Positions 24,763-34,497 of a stretch of 64,000 bases of DNA are shown piece after piece (position 1 is the first letter of the stretch; the number at the start of each line of letters is the position of its first letter). Location: assembly GCA_963746155.1 (NCBI GenBank), contig CAVVAB010000012.1, positions 62,001 through 126,000 of the forward strand. The letters are read 5' to 3'. The notes beneath the pieces were generated by a model. The model worked only from the letters and a program-made list of their open reading frames with translations. It was not told where the DNA came from and did no database searches. The stretch is from AC-32 sp963746155. Lineage in GTDB: Bacteria; Actinomycetota; Thermoleophilia; Gaiellales; Gaiellaceae. The position numbers and the translations under genes were made by a program.

Positions 24763-25383
24763 TTGGCAACGCTCGCGTTCAACCACGAGGAGATCACGGC
24801 TCGCGCGCTGAAGCCGGCGCTGCTCGAGCTCGACGGCATCTCGCGCGAGACGGTCGAGGCGCACTACAAGCTCTACGAGGGCTACGTCAACAAGCGCAAC
24901 GAGATCATGGGCAAGCTGGGCGAGGTCGATCTCGCGACGGCGAACCAGGTCTACTCGGAGCTGCGCGCGCTCAAGGTCGACCTCAGCTTCGCGATCGGCG
25001 GGATCAAGAACCACGAGCTCTACTTCGAGCACCTCGGCGGCGGGGGCGGCGACCCGGACGGCGCGATCAGGGACCTGATCGTCCGCGACTTCGGCTCGGT
25101 CGCCGACTGGCGCGCCGACCTGAAGGCGACCGGGATGGCCGGCCGCGGCTGGGCGTGGACGGCCTACGACTGGGACGAGGAGCGGCTGTTCAACTACGTC
25201 GGCGACGCGCAGAACACGTTCCCGATCTGGAACGCGACGCCGCTCGTGGCGCTCGACGTCTACGAGCACGCCTACTACCTCGACTACCGCACCGACCGGG
25301 CCTCATACATCGACGCCTTCTTCGACAACCTCGACTGGGACACGGTCAACGACTGGGTGGGCGGCTACCGGATCACCGTGTGA
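24763..25383 (+). CDS. Atypical Fe/Mn superoxide dismutase family protein
   Basis: A 206-residue SOD-fold protein starting at TTG 24763, seven bases after AAAGGAG. Metal ligands appear conserved: a first His in VEAHYKLYEGYVNKRNE, a second in KNHELYFEHLGG, then LDVYEHAYYLDY with the Asp and third His. The residues that surround the active site in normal SODs differ: the HHxKHH cluster is replaced by HYKLYEGY and FW by YF. It therefore belongs to a divergent subfamily whose metal and activity are open. It is divergent from a normal sodA, 102 bp away, so the two may share control. Confidence 0.8.
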   Translation: MATLAFNHEEITARALKPALLELDGISRETVEAHYKLYEGYVNKRNEIMGKLGEVDLATANQVYSELRALKVDLSFAIGGIKNHELYFEHLGGGGGDPDGAIRDLIVRDFGSVADWRADLKATGMAGRGWAWTAYDWDEERLFNYVGDAQNTFPIWNATPLVALDVYEHAYYLDYRTDRASYIDAFFDNLDWDTVNDWVGGYRITV

Positions 25384-25390
25384 CGGTCCG

Positions 25391-26009
25391 CTGACCACCG
25401 CGCTCTTCGCACTCGCCGGCTATCTCGCCGGGAGCATCCCCAGCGGCTACTGGCTCGTGCGGGCGTTCCGGGGCGAGGACATCCGGACCGTCGGGAGCGG
25501 GAACATCGGGGCGACCAACGTCTGGCGGAGCTACGGCCCCTGGCTCGGGGTGCCCGTGATCGCGATCGACATGGTCGAAGGGGTTCGTGCCCGCGTTCCT
25601 GGCGACCGTCTACGTGGGCTCGCTGGCAGGCGTCATCGCGGGGGCCGCGGCGATGCTCGGGCACTGGCGGCCGCTGTTCCTCGGCTTCCAGCGCGGCGGG
25701 AAGATGGTCGCGACCGCGACCGGGGCGTTCTTCGGGGTCGCACCGCTCCTCGGCGCTGTCGCCGCGGCTGTCTGGGCGCTCGTGTTCTTCGCGTTCCGCT
25801 ACGCCTCGGTCGCCTCGATCGTGACCGCGCTCGCCGTGCCGGTCGCCGCGGTCGCGCTCGGCGAGCCGTGGCCGGTGATCGTCTTCGCCGCGCTCGCCGC
25901 GGTCGCGGTGCTGATCCTCCACCGCACGAACATCGGCCGCCTGCGCGCCGGGACGGAGAAGCGCTTCCGGTTCCGCCGCGGCGCGCAGCCGGTGTCGCTC
26001 AAGCGCTAG
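25391..26009 (+). CDS. plsY: Glycerol-3-phosphate acyltransferase PlsY, frameshifted
   Basis: An integral membrane acyltransferase that acylates glycerol-3-phosphate from acyl-phosphate, beginning phospholipid synthesis. The signature motif GSIPSGYWLVRAFRGEDIRT, then GSGNIGATNVWR, and later GHWRPLFLGFQRGGKMVATA and RHTN-like HRTNIGRLRAGTE are all present. One extra C at about 25576 (GTGAAG read as GTCGAAG) breaks the frame in the middle. The start is unclear: the reading begins at a CTG at 25391 just after the SOD stop, so the real start codon may be hidden by another small error; a GTG at 25457 would be too short. Confidence 0.88.
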
Positions 26010-26013
26010 TCAG

Positions 26014-27006
26014 CTAGCCGCCGAGCCACTCGCGGAGCTCGGTGTGGCGCTCCGCGGGCTTGCCGCCGTCGAGCTCCTGGCGAAGCTCGCCGGCGGTGCC
26101 GTAGCGCTCGGCGATCACGTCGTGCGAGTGGATCGTCTCGAGGTTCACCTGCCGCGAGAACAGGAAGTCCGCGTCGTCGAGCTCCGGGTATGCGGCCAGC
26201 GCGTCGCGCAGCGAGATGCGCACCGAGTCCTCGACGAACCGCGGCTGCAGGTGCGCGTGCTCGACGACGAACAGCTCGTCCGGCCGCTTCAGGAGCTCGT
26301 AGACGGGCGAGCTCATCGAGCCCTCGACGATCCGCACCAGCTGTTCCGCGTTCACCGGCGAGTCCGTCCCGACGAAGAGCGTCCCGCGGCCGCGCTGGTT
26401 GTGCGTCGCCAGCGGCACGAGCTCGAGGATCCGCTCGACGTCGAGGTCGTCGAAGCCCGCTTCGCCGAGCCGGTCGGCCGCACGCTCGCGGACGAGCCCC
26501 TGTGCGCAGGGGCACGCGTTGATCCCGTTGGCCTCGACGCCGACGAGGCTCCGCGTTCGCTCCGAGTTGGCCGCCGCGAGGCCGATCAGCGAGACCATCT
26601 CCTGCGTGGGCAGGTCGGTCACGGGCGTGCGCCGCTCGAGCGGGTAGCGCGCGAGGATCCGCACCTCGGCGCGCAGCGCGCGCTGCCGCTCGACGATGTG
26701 CGCCGCGATGTGCTCGGCCAGGAGCTCGACGAGCAGCGCCTCGCCGATCACGACCTGCTCGATCGCCTCCTCGAACAGCTCGGGGAAGCGCGACATGTGG
26801 ACGCCCTTGCGCGCGGGCTCGAGGTCGACCGTGCAGTCGATCTCCGCGGCGATCAGCTTCTCGCTCTCGCCGTAGCGGATCCGGATCGCCTTCTGCACGC
26901 CGCCGACGCCGGTCCGCGACAGCGCGAGCGGCACCTCGGACGGCGATGCCTGGAGATCGTGTGTGAGAAGCTCGCCCCAGTCGCGCATGTCCGACAACGC
27001 TACCAA
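26014..27006 (-). CDS. folE2: GTP cyclohydrolase FolE2/MptA family
   Basis: About 330 residues of the COG1469 family, a metal-dependent GTP cyclohydrolase that makes dihydroneopterin triphosphate for folate without the zinc-specific FolE. Landmarks: VPLALSRTGVGGVQKAIRI, the metal/substrate region ANGINACPCAQGLVRE, and the C-terminal RFVEDSVRISL and VNLETIHSHD. The frame is intact. A TTG at 27006 or the ATG at 26988 (MRDWGELL) could be the start. It converges with plsY and is divergent from the MerR gene. Confidence 0.9.
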   Translation of the reverse strand: MVALSDMRDWGELLTHDLQASPSEVPLALSRTGVGGVQKAIRIRYGESEKLIAAEIDCTVDLEPARKGVHMSRFPELFEEAIEQVVIGEALLVELLAEHIAAHIVERQRALRAEVRILARYPLERRTPVTDLPTQEMVSLIGLAAANSERTRSLVGVEANGINACPCAQGLVRERAADRLGEAGFDDLDVERILELVPLATHNQRGRGTLFVGTDSPVNAEQLVRIVEGSMSSPVYELLKRPDELFVVEHAHLQPRFVEDSVRISLRDALAAYPELDDADFLFSRQVNLETIHSHDVIAERYGTAGELRQELDGGKPAERHTELREWLGG

Positions 27007-27023
27007 GCGTCGTTGAAGAGGAC

Positions 27024-27054
27024 TTGATTTCGTACCAAGGTACGGGTCTATAGT
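27024..27054 (+). promoter_or_regulatory. MerR-type promoter and operator with a 19-bp spacer
   Basis: A -35 TTGATT (27024-27029) and -10 TATAGT (27049-27054) are separated by exactly 19 bp, two more than optimal, and a palindrome CGTACC-AA-GGTACG (27031-27044) fills the spacer. This is the classic architecture of promoters activated by MerR proteins through DNA untwisting. The ATG of the merR-like gene begins six bases after the -10 box, so the transcript is probably leaderless. Confidence 0.82.
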
Positions 27055-27059
27055 GGCCG

Positions 27060-27453
27060 ATGAGAGTGGCGAAGTGCGGCGCTAGCAGGAGTGAATATCG
27101 AGAGCTCGCTACTACGAGCGTGGAAAGCTGTTGCGGAACGACGGGGGCGAGAGGGCACGTCGGTACGAAGGAGACGGTTCGGTTCTGCGTGCGATCAAGG
27201 AAGCGCAGGCGGTCGGTTTCACCTCGCGGAGATCGGGGAGTACCGGAGTGAGGCGCGCCGATCGGGGTCGCCGTCAGAGACGTTGCGCGTGCGGATGGCG
27301 ACGAAGATCGACGAGATCGACTGCGCATCGCGGGCTTGCGGCGTATGCGCGAAAGCTAGCGCGTGTAGTTGGCTGCGCCTGCGACTCGCTAGACGTTGCA
27401 CCTGCGGCGCCGCTACCTGGCGCGCCGCGGGCAGGAGCCGAGCGCTCCTCCGG
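27060..27453 (+). CDS. MerR family transcriptional regulator, reading frame broken by several indels
   Basis: No single frame is open, but the pieces join into a MerR protein: an N-terminal helix-turn-helix (MRVxEV then AGVNIES and an R-Y-Y-E-R-like piece), the middle AIKEAQAVGFTLAEIGEYL and the dimerisation helix PSETLRVRMATKIDEIDARI. The C-terminal end has cysteines in a CACDSLDACTCG arrangement, recalling metal-binding MerR members such as those that sense mercury, zinc or copper. The promoter immediately upstream is of MerR type, so autoregulation is likely. At least four one-base errors are needed to reconstruct it. The ligand is unknown. Confidence 0.72.
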
Positions 27454-27454
27454 C

Positions 27455-28411
27455 GCTTCTGCACGTCACGAACGGCGAGAGCGTGGGCAACACGCTCCGG
27501 CAGACGGCTGGAGGCGCAGTGCTGCCCTGGCAGGACACTCTCGACGAGGGGACGTACAGACGGTGCGACGTCCGGACTGCTTCGGGCCCGAGGCGGCGTT
27601 CCTCGGAGTGCGGCTGGGGGAGCCGGCGCGCGATCCTCACCTCGCTCGAGAGACGCGACGCCAGACTAGAGGAGGCTCGCGTGAGAGGATGCCGTGGTGC
27701 TGTGGTTCGAGCACGACCTTAAGACCAGCTGCAACTGCGGAGGCGCTGCGTTGCGCAAGAGATCGGCGTGTCGCGGAGTTGATTGTCGTCGACTCACTCC
27801 GGAAGCGCTTCGGGTCCGGGGCTGGCCGAGCGAGCCGGAAGAGCTGGAGACTCTCTGGCCGACGCGACATGTGGCCCCTCCGGAGGCGCTGAGTCGGCAG
27901 CGGCGCCTGGGACGCCTGCGAGAGCGCACACCGAGGGCGCTGTGCAGTGGGCAGAGCATGGATCGCAAGGAATTGCGCTCCTCGCTGCCGCCGCTGCAGC
28001 GACGCCGAGGAGCTGCGGCGCGGGAGACGGGTTGTCGGGAACGGAGCGGCGCGAGCTGCAGGCGATAGCAGCAGGCGCACGCACGCTGCAGAGGCCTTCG
28101 TCGCAGCGCAGGAGCTCGAGCAGGCGCGTTCATCGGCGATACCTGGTTCTACCGGGTGCTCGAGGGACTCGGCAGCGGGCGCAACCGGCTCGTCGAGACG
28201 GATGCCGGCGAGGCGCTTCCAACGCCCGCCGCTCGGCGACGGCCACGTCGCCAGGCTGCGCTTCGGCTGACGCGGGAGGGCGAGCGCGTCCTCCTCGGCG
28301 AGGCTGACGCGTCAAGCCTGGGCGTCGACGGTGGATCGGCGGACCCATCTGAGAGGAAGCCGTTGGCGCGGGATGGCCGGGGCGCTCGATGCGGAGAAGG
28401 TTAGGCGGTGA
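27455..28411 (+). CDS. DUF1835 domain-containing protein, heavily frameshifted
   Basis: Successive frames give the landmarks of a DUF1835 protein in the right order: ALLHVTNGESVGNTLRQT, VLPWQDTLDEG, VVLWFEHDL, a LWPTRH segment, DGLSGTERRELQAIAAGART, FIGDTWFYRVLEGLGSGRN, and near the end WIGG.HLRGSRWRWDGRALDA. DUF1835 proteins are of unknown function and are usually about 300 residues, which fits the span. Reading it needs many indel corrections, so exact ends are approximate. It begins where the MerR C-terminus runs out, with little or no gap. Another possibility is real decay, but indels of the same kind disrupt well-known essential genes nearby. Confidence 0.62.
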
Positions 28412-28992
28412 GACGAACCAGTTCACGAGCCTGGTGCTGCTCGCGTGTCACGACCTGCGTACGCCGCTCGCGACCGTCCACGGCTTCGGGCAGACGCTCG
28501 CTCGCCAGGGCGAGCTCGAGGAGCCGGCGGCGCGCTACGTCGAGATGATCAACGCGGCCTCGGAGCAGATCGCCGACCTCGTCGACGAGCTCGCGCTCGG
28601 CGCGCGGATCGCGGCCGGGCGCTTCGACCCGGCTCCGCAAGGAGCGGGACACGCTCGAGCTCGCGCGCGCGGCGGCGGCCAGGCTGGGCGAGGAGCGGGT
28701 CCTGGTGGACGGCGAGGGCGCCGAGATCAGGTCGACCCCGGCGCGACCGAGCGCGCGGTCGCGGCTCTCGCCCGCTGTGCCCTGCGACACGGCGGGCTCG
28801 AGCAGGTGCGTCTGAGCGTCTCAGGGCGCCCAGCTCGAGCTCGCTCCGATCACTCCCGCCTCGGCGCCGGTCGTTCTGGGCGAGGACCTCCGGGATCTCG
28901 GAGCCGCGGTCGCCGTGCGCCTCCTGCGCGCCCAGGGAGGCTCGGTCGAGCTGGACGGCGAGACGCTGAGGATCCGCTGCCGGCGGCCGTGA
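28389..28992 (+). CDS. Soluble sensor histidine kinase-like protein, frameshifted
   Basis: The N-terminal half is a good HisKA dimerisation domain with the phospho-acceptor H-box in LVLLACHDLRTPLATVHGF and helices ending in DELALGARIAAGRF. The ATP-binding half, readable only in other frames (AAARLGEERVLVDGEG, ALARCALRHGGLEQVRLSV, LGAAVAVRLLRAQGGSVELDG), is short and lacks recognisable N and G1 boxes, so it may be degenerate. There is no membrane segment or input domain. Its ATG overlaps the end of the DUF1835 gene and its stop overlaps the next start (GTGA), so it belongs to the MerR-DUF1835 operon. Confidence 0.7.
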
Positions 28993-30065
28993 CGAGCTCC
29001 GAGCCGGTCAACGTCCACGAGTACGAGGAGGCGGCCCGGGCGCGGCTCGGCCCGGGCGCCTACGCCTACTTCGCGGGAGGCGCGGGCGACGAGCACACGC
29101 TGCGGGAGAACTCGGCTGCCTACGCGGCGCTGGGAGCTTCGCCCGCGCGTGCTCGTCGACGTGAGCGAGGTCTCGACCGCGACGACCGTCCTCGGCACGG
29201 AGGTCTCGATGCCGCTGCTCGTCGCGCCCACGGCCTTCCAGCGCCTCGCCGACCCCGAGGGCGAGCTCGCGACCGCGCGCGCCGCGGCGGCGGCGGGAAC
29301 CGTGATGTGCGTGTCGACGCTCTCGGGCGTCTCGCCGGCCGAGCTCGCGGCGGCGGCGCCGGGAGCGCCGCAGTGGTTCCAGCTCTACTGGTCGCGGGAC
29401 CACGGCTTCACCGGCGAGCTCGTGGACGCCGTCGTCGAGGCGGGCTTCCGCGCGCTCGTCCTGACGGTCGACCTCCCGGTCGCGGGCCGGCGCGAGCGCG
29501 ACATCCGTGAGGCGTTCGCGCTTCCGGACGACCTGCCGATCCCGAACCTCCCGTTCGAGCTGGGGCGGACCGACTTCCACACGGCCCTCCACGAGAGCGT
29601 CGATCCGTCTCTGACCTGGCACAACCTCGAGTGGCTGCGCTCACGCTGCCCGCTGCCGCTCGTGATCAAGGGCGTGCTGACTGCCGAGGACGCGCTGCTG
29701 GCGGCAGAGCACGGCGCCGCCGGCGTCGTCGTCTCGAACCACGGCGGCCGCCAGCTCGACGGCGTCCCGGCGACGCTCGACGTCCTCCCCGAGGTGGCCG
29801 ACGCGGTCGGCGACCGGATCGAGGTGCTGATGGACGGAGGCGTTCGCCGCGGGATCGACGTGATCAAGGCGCTCGCGCTCGGCGCGCGGGCCGTCCTCGC
29901 GGGGCGGCCGGTCATCTGGGGGCTCGCCGCCGGAGGCGAGGCGGGGCGGCGCGCGTCCTCGAGCTCCTGCAGGCCGAGATCGAGCTCGGCCTCACGCTGC
30001 TCGGCGCTCCGACCCCGGAGGCGGTGACTCGGGCGCACGTGCGGCCGGCCGGCCGGTCCGTATGA
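28989..30065 (+). CDS. FMN-dependent alpha-hydroxy acid dehydrogenase/oxidase (LldD/lactate oxidase family), frameshifted
   Basis: About 357 residues. FMN-dependent oxidation of L-2-hydroxy acids such as lactate, glycolate or mandelate. Seen: YAYFAGGAGDEHTLRENS, SMPLLVAPTAFQRLADPEGE, FQLYWSRDHG, LVIKGVLTAEDALLAAEHG, the catalytic His and Arg of VVVSNHGGRQLDG, and LMDGGVRRGIDVIKALALGA. Frame breaks occur near 29140 and near 29950; both sides match the family. The GTG start overlaps the kinase stop; the stop overlaps the following hydrolase as ATGA. Confidence 0.88.
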
Positions 30066-30960
30066 TCCCGGCCGTGGAACGGGAGGGAACCGCCCGGACA
30101 GCCGACGGCCGCACGCTCGCGTTCGTCGAGCGCGGCGCCGCCGAGGGTGTGCCCGTCATCGTCTGCCACGGCACGCCCGGGAGCCGGCTCGCGCGGCATC
30201 CCGACCCGGAGCTCTACGCGCGTCACGGCGTGCGCATGGTCGCCTACGACCGGCCCGGCTACGGGGGCTCGGATCCGATGCCGGACGGTCGGTTGCCGAC
30301 GCCGCGGCCGATGTCGCGGCGATCGCCGACGAGCTCGGCTTCGAGCGGTTCGCCGTGGTCGGCGGCTCCGGCGGCGCCCCGCACGCGCTCGCCTGCGGCG
30401 CGCTGCTCGGCGACCGGGTCCTGCGCGTCGGCGCGATGGTGACCCCCGCGCCGTCGGACACCCGACTTCGACTTCTTCGACGGCCTCGCCGACATCAACG
30501 TCAAGGAGTTCAGCGCCGCCCTCGAGGGGAAGGAGGCGGTCGAGGCGTTCATCCAGCCGTTCGTCGACGCGCTGCGCAGCGACCCGGACGGCGTGATCGA
30601 CCAGATCGCGAGCGAGCTGCCCGAGATCGACCGCGAGGTGGCCTCGCGCGAGGAGTTCCGGGCGATCACGCGCGAGCAGTTCATCGAGGCGGTCAGGCAG
30701 GGCGTGCGCGGCTGGGCCGACGACGACCTCGCGTTCGCCAAGTCGTGGGGGTTCGAGCCCGAGGACGTCGAGGTCGAGGTCGCGCTCTGGCAGGGCGAGC
30801 TGGACGTGCTCGCGCCTCGCAGCCACGGCGTCTACGTCGCGAGCCGGCTGCCGAACGCGCGCTTCGAGATCGTCGAGGGGCAGGGCCACTTCATCGTCGA
30901 CGAATGGCCGACCGTGCTCGACTGGCTCACGGCCGGCGCGGGCCGGCGCAGTCGAGCTAG
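30062..30960 (+). CDS. Alpha/beta hydrolase, frameshifted
   Basis: An alpha/beta-hydrolase-fold enzyme of about 298 residues. The oxyanion region VIVCHGTPGSRLARHPDPE, the strand-turn VAYDRPGYGGSDPMPD, the nucleophile elbow VVGGSGGAPHALACGA (GxSxG) and the terminal His in EGQGHFIVDEWP are all visible. Frame slips near 30290 and near 30468 (an extra A in GACCCC) separate these blocks. Substrate unknown. The ATG overlaps the stop of the hydroxyacid dehydrogenase gene; the stop meets the ankyrin-gene stop on the other strand. Confidence 0.85.
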
Positions 30961-31434
30961 CGCTCGGCGCCGCGCTCGACCAGCAGCGGCTCGAGTCGCT
31001 CGTCGCCGTCCTGCCTCGCCGCGTCGATCGCGCGGAAGCCGCCGGGCTGGGGGAGGTTCGGGTCGGCGCCGTTGTCGAGCAGCAGCTCGCAGAGCTCGTA
31101 CCGCGGTTCTCGCGTCTTGTTCTCCGACGCGGCTGCGGCGTGGAGGGCGGAGGTCTGGACGTGCTCGTTTCTCGCGAGCGTGTTCGGATCCGCGCCGGCG
31201 GCGACGAGGAGCCTCGCGGCCCCGACGTGGCCGAAGAAGCACGCCAGGCCGAGCGGCTGGAAGCCGTCGTCGCCGAACGCGTTGGCGAGTTGCGGGTCCT
31301 CGCGAGCAGCTCCGCGAGGCGTTCGTCCCGGCCGAAGGCTGCGGCCTCGAACACGTTCAGCTCGGGTCCTCCGGCGAGCAGCTCGGCGACGCGGTCCTGC
31401 TGTCCCGGTAGAGCGCCTCGAGCAGTTTCGTCAC
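30957..31434 (-). CDS. Ankyrin-repeat protein, frameshifted
   Basis: About 158 residues. The start GTG at 31434 has GAGAGGA upstream. The text reads VTKLLEALYRD, QDRVAELLAGGPELNVFEAAAFG, then repeats of the ankyrin type: DDGFQPLGLA.FFGHV.AARLLVAAGADPNT and SALHAAAASENKTR...CELLLDNGADPN, finishing IDAARQDGDERLEPLLVERGAER. Several one-base shifts interrupt the gene. Ankyrin repeats mediate protein binding; no partner is evident. It is tail-to-tail with the alpha/beta hydrolase: the two stop codons overlap in CTAG. Confidence 0.8.
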
Positions 31435-31517
31435 GTCGTCCTCTCGAGCCTGGACGTGCGAGCTTGACACGCTGCTCGTCTGCGGCGTGGGGATGACGCG
31501 GATCGTCCACGCTCCGT

Positions 31518-32354
31518 TCAGCGCAGCAGCCGGGAGAGCCGGCGGTCCTTGAGCACCCGGCCGCCGGTCTGGCACTCGGGGCAGTAGTAGATCGTGTGCT
31601 CCTCGAAGTCGACGCGCGCGATCGGCGTCGCCGCAGACGTGGCACGGCTCGCCGAGGCGGTTGTGGACGCGGTAGACCTTCGCGTCCTTCGCGCCGCGCT
31701 CGCGCAGCTCGAGGCCGCGCTCGAGCTCCGACGTCGATCGCGTCCGCGAGGCGTTCGACCTCGTCCCGGGGACAGTCCGTCGAGAGCGCGAACGGCGACA
31801 GCTGCGCCGTGTGCAGGATCTCGTTCGCCCAGGCGCGGCCGATGCCGGCGATCGCGCGCTGGTCGCGGAGCAGCGGGTGCAGGCGGCGCGGCTCGCGCGC
31901 GCAGGATCTCGCCGAGCCGCTCGGCGCCGAGGCCGAGCGCCTCGGGGCCGAGGTGCGCCAGCTCCGCCTCGGCCGCCTCCGGCGTCAGCAGCCAGACGCC
32001 GGCGCGCTTCTTCGAGCCGGCCTCGGTGAGCACGAGCTGCCCGCCGCCCTCGAAGCGCGAGCCGGAACGCCGGCGTCTTCGGCCCCTTCTCGCCGGCGCC
32101 GAGGTAGCGCAGCCGGCCCGCCGCTCATCAGGTGCACGAGCAGGACGAGCTCGCCGTCGTCGGTCGGGAAGCAGGAGCCGCTTGCCGCGCCGCTCGGCGC
32201 CCGCGAAGCCGCCGGCCCTCGAGCGCCGCGAGCGGCGGGTCGAACGTCTTCAGCGTCGCGATGTGCGCCGGCCCGGCCTGCTCGATCGGGAACGCGCGCG
32301 ACGGGCTCGTCGAGCGCGCGCCGCCAGCGCCTCCACCTCGGGCAGTTCAGGCAT
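31518..32354 (-). CDS. Formamidopyrimidine-DNA glycosylase family protein (Fpg/Nei), frameshifted
   Basis: Base-excision repair glycosylase/lyase of about 278 residues. The N-terminus MPELPEVE carries the catalytic Pro and the conserved Glu. Later blocks read LHLMS-like VLLVHLMSGGPL, GIGRAWANEILH, and the C-terminal zinc finger C-H-V-C-G...Y-Y-C-P-E-C-Q-T-G-G, followed by DRRLSRLLR. At least five frame slips lie between 31600 and 32330. Whether it is Fpg or a Nei-like member cannot be decided from the damaged middle. Divergent from the asparaginase gene. Confidence 0.88.
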
Positions 32355-32391
32355 CGTAGGCTCCCCGCCATGCGGAGCCGATCAGCGTAGC

Positions 32392-33265
32392 CGTGCGGCG
32401 CGGCGACGATCGTCGAGGCCGTGCACCGCGTGCACGCCGTCGCCGTGCGCGACGGCGACGTCGTCGCGAGCCGCCGGCGACCCGGCGACTCGTCGACCTT
32501 CCTGCGCTCGTCGGCGAAGCCGATCCAGGCGCTGCCGCTCGCGCGCGCGCGCGACGACCTCGACGACGCGCGACCTCGCGATCGCCTCCGCCTCGCACGT
32601 CGCGACGCGCCGAGCAGATCGAGGCGGTGCGCGCGCTGCTCGCGAAGGCGCCGGCGGCGCGAGGACGAGCTCGAGTGCGGCCTGCAGGAGGGCCGCCCGC
32701 CGAGCGGATCTACCACAACTGCTCCGGCAAGCACGCGGGGATGCTCGCCCTCTGCCGCGCGCGCGGCTGGCCGGCGAGGGCTACCGCCTGCCCGACCACC
32801 CGTCCAGCAGGCGCTGCTCGCCGAGCGTCGCGGCCGCGGCCGAGGTGCGCGCCGGACGAGATCGCCGACGGCGATCGACGGCTGCGGCGTCGTCACCTTC
32901 GCGCTCCCGCTCGAGCGGATGGCGCTCGCGTTCTCGCGGCTCGAGCAGCTCGACGGCGGCGACCGCGTCGCGGCCGCGATGCGCGCGCACCCGGAGCTGG
33001 TCGGCGGCGCCGGCGGCACCGACACCGGCTGATGCGCGCTGCTCCCGGGCTGGGTCGCGAAGGGCGGCGCCGAGGGCCTCGATGTGCGCCGCCGGCGCCG
33101 GGCGGGCTCGGGGTCGCGCTCAAGGCCGAGGACGGCACTCGCGCGCGCTCGGCCCCGCGCTCGCCGCGTTCCTCGCGCGCGCTCGGCCTCGACGGGTCCG
33201 CGCTCGCCGAGGACCCGGTCTGAACAGCCGCGGCGAGCGGGTCGGCGAGCGTCGCGAGCTTGTAA
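32392..33265 (+). CDS. Asparaginase II family protein (Rhizobium-type), frameshifted
   Basis: A PF06089-type asparaginase. Pieces in successive frames: HRVHAVAVRDGDVVAS, FLRSSAKPIQALPLARAR, EQIEAVRALLAKA, ERIYHNCSGKHAGMLALCRARGW, IDGCGVVTFALPLERMALAFSRL, RAHPELVGGAGGTDT, and ALKAEDGT with GLDGSALAEDPVLNSRGERVGE at the end. The order and spacing match the family at about 290 residues. Frame breaks are frequent (every 60-150 bases), so start and stop are approximate. It likely hydrolyses L-asparagine in the cytoplasm. A terminator-like hairpin follows. Confidence 0.78.
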
Positions 33266-33319
33266 GGAAATTGTTCCGAACTGCGCGATTCGGGTGTAAC
33301 ATCCGCGCGCGCGAGGGGC

Positions 33320-33344
33320 GAGCCGGGGGAGGGAGTTCCGGCTC
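33320..33344 (+). terminator. Hairpin with trailing T-rich tract before rpoD
   Basis: GAGCCGG (33320-33326) and CCGGCTC (33338-33344) form a 7-bp stem with an 11-base purine-rich loop, directly followed by TTTCTCGTTCTC. It can end the asparaginase transcript. A possible promoter further upstream (TTCCGA at 33274, TAACAT at 33297, 17-bp spacer) would place the same hairpin inside the rpoD leader, where it could act as an attenuator. Confidence 0.5.
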
Positions 33345-33396
33345 TTTCTCGTTCTCAGGTAGTCGTTGCCGCCAAGCGCGAGAAAGCCGGAGGTCC

Positions 33397-34493
<1,097 letters not shown>

Positions 34494-34497
<4 letters not shown>

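Noticed and set aside
27060..28400. Mobile island or non-coding RNA locus
   Set aside because: The lack of open frames first suggested this, but ordered MerR and DUF1835 motifs in shifting frames explain the region.
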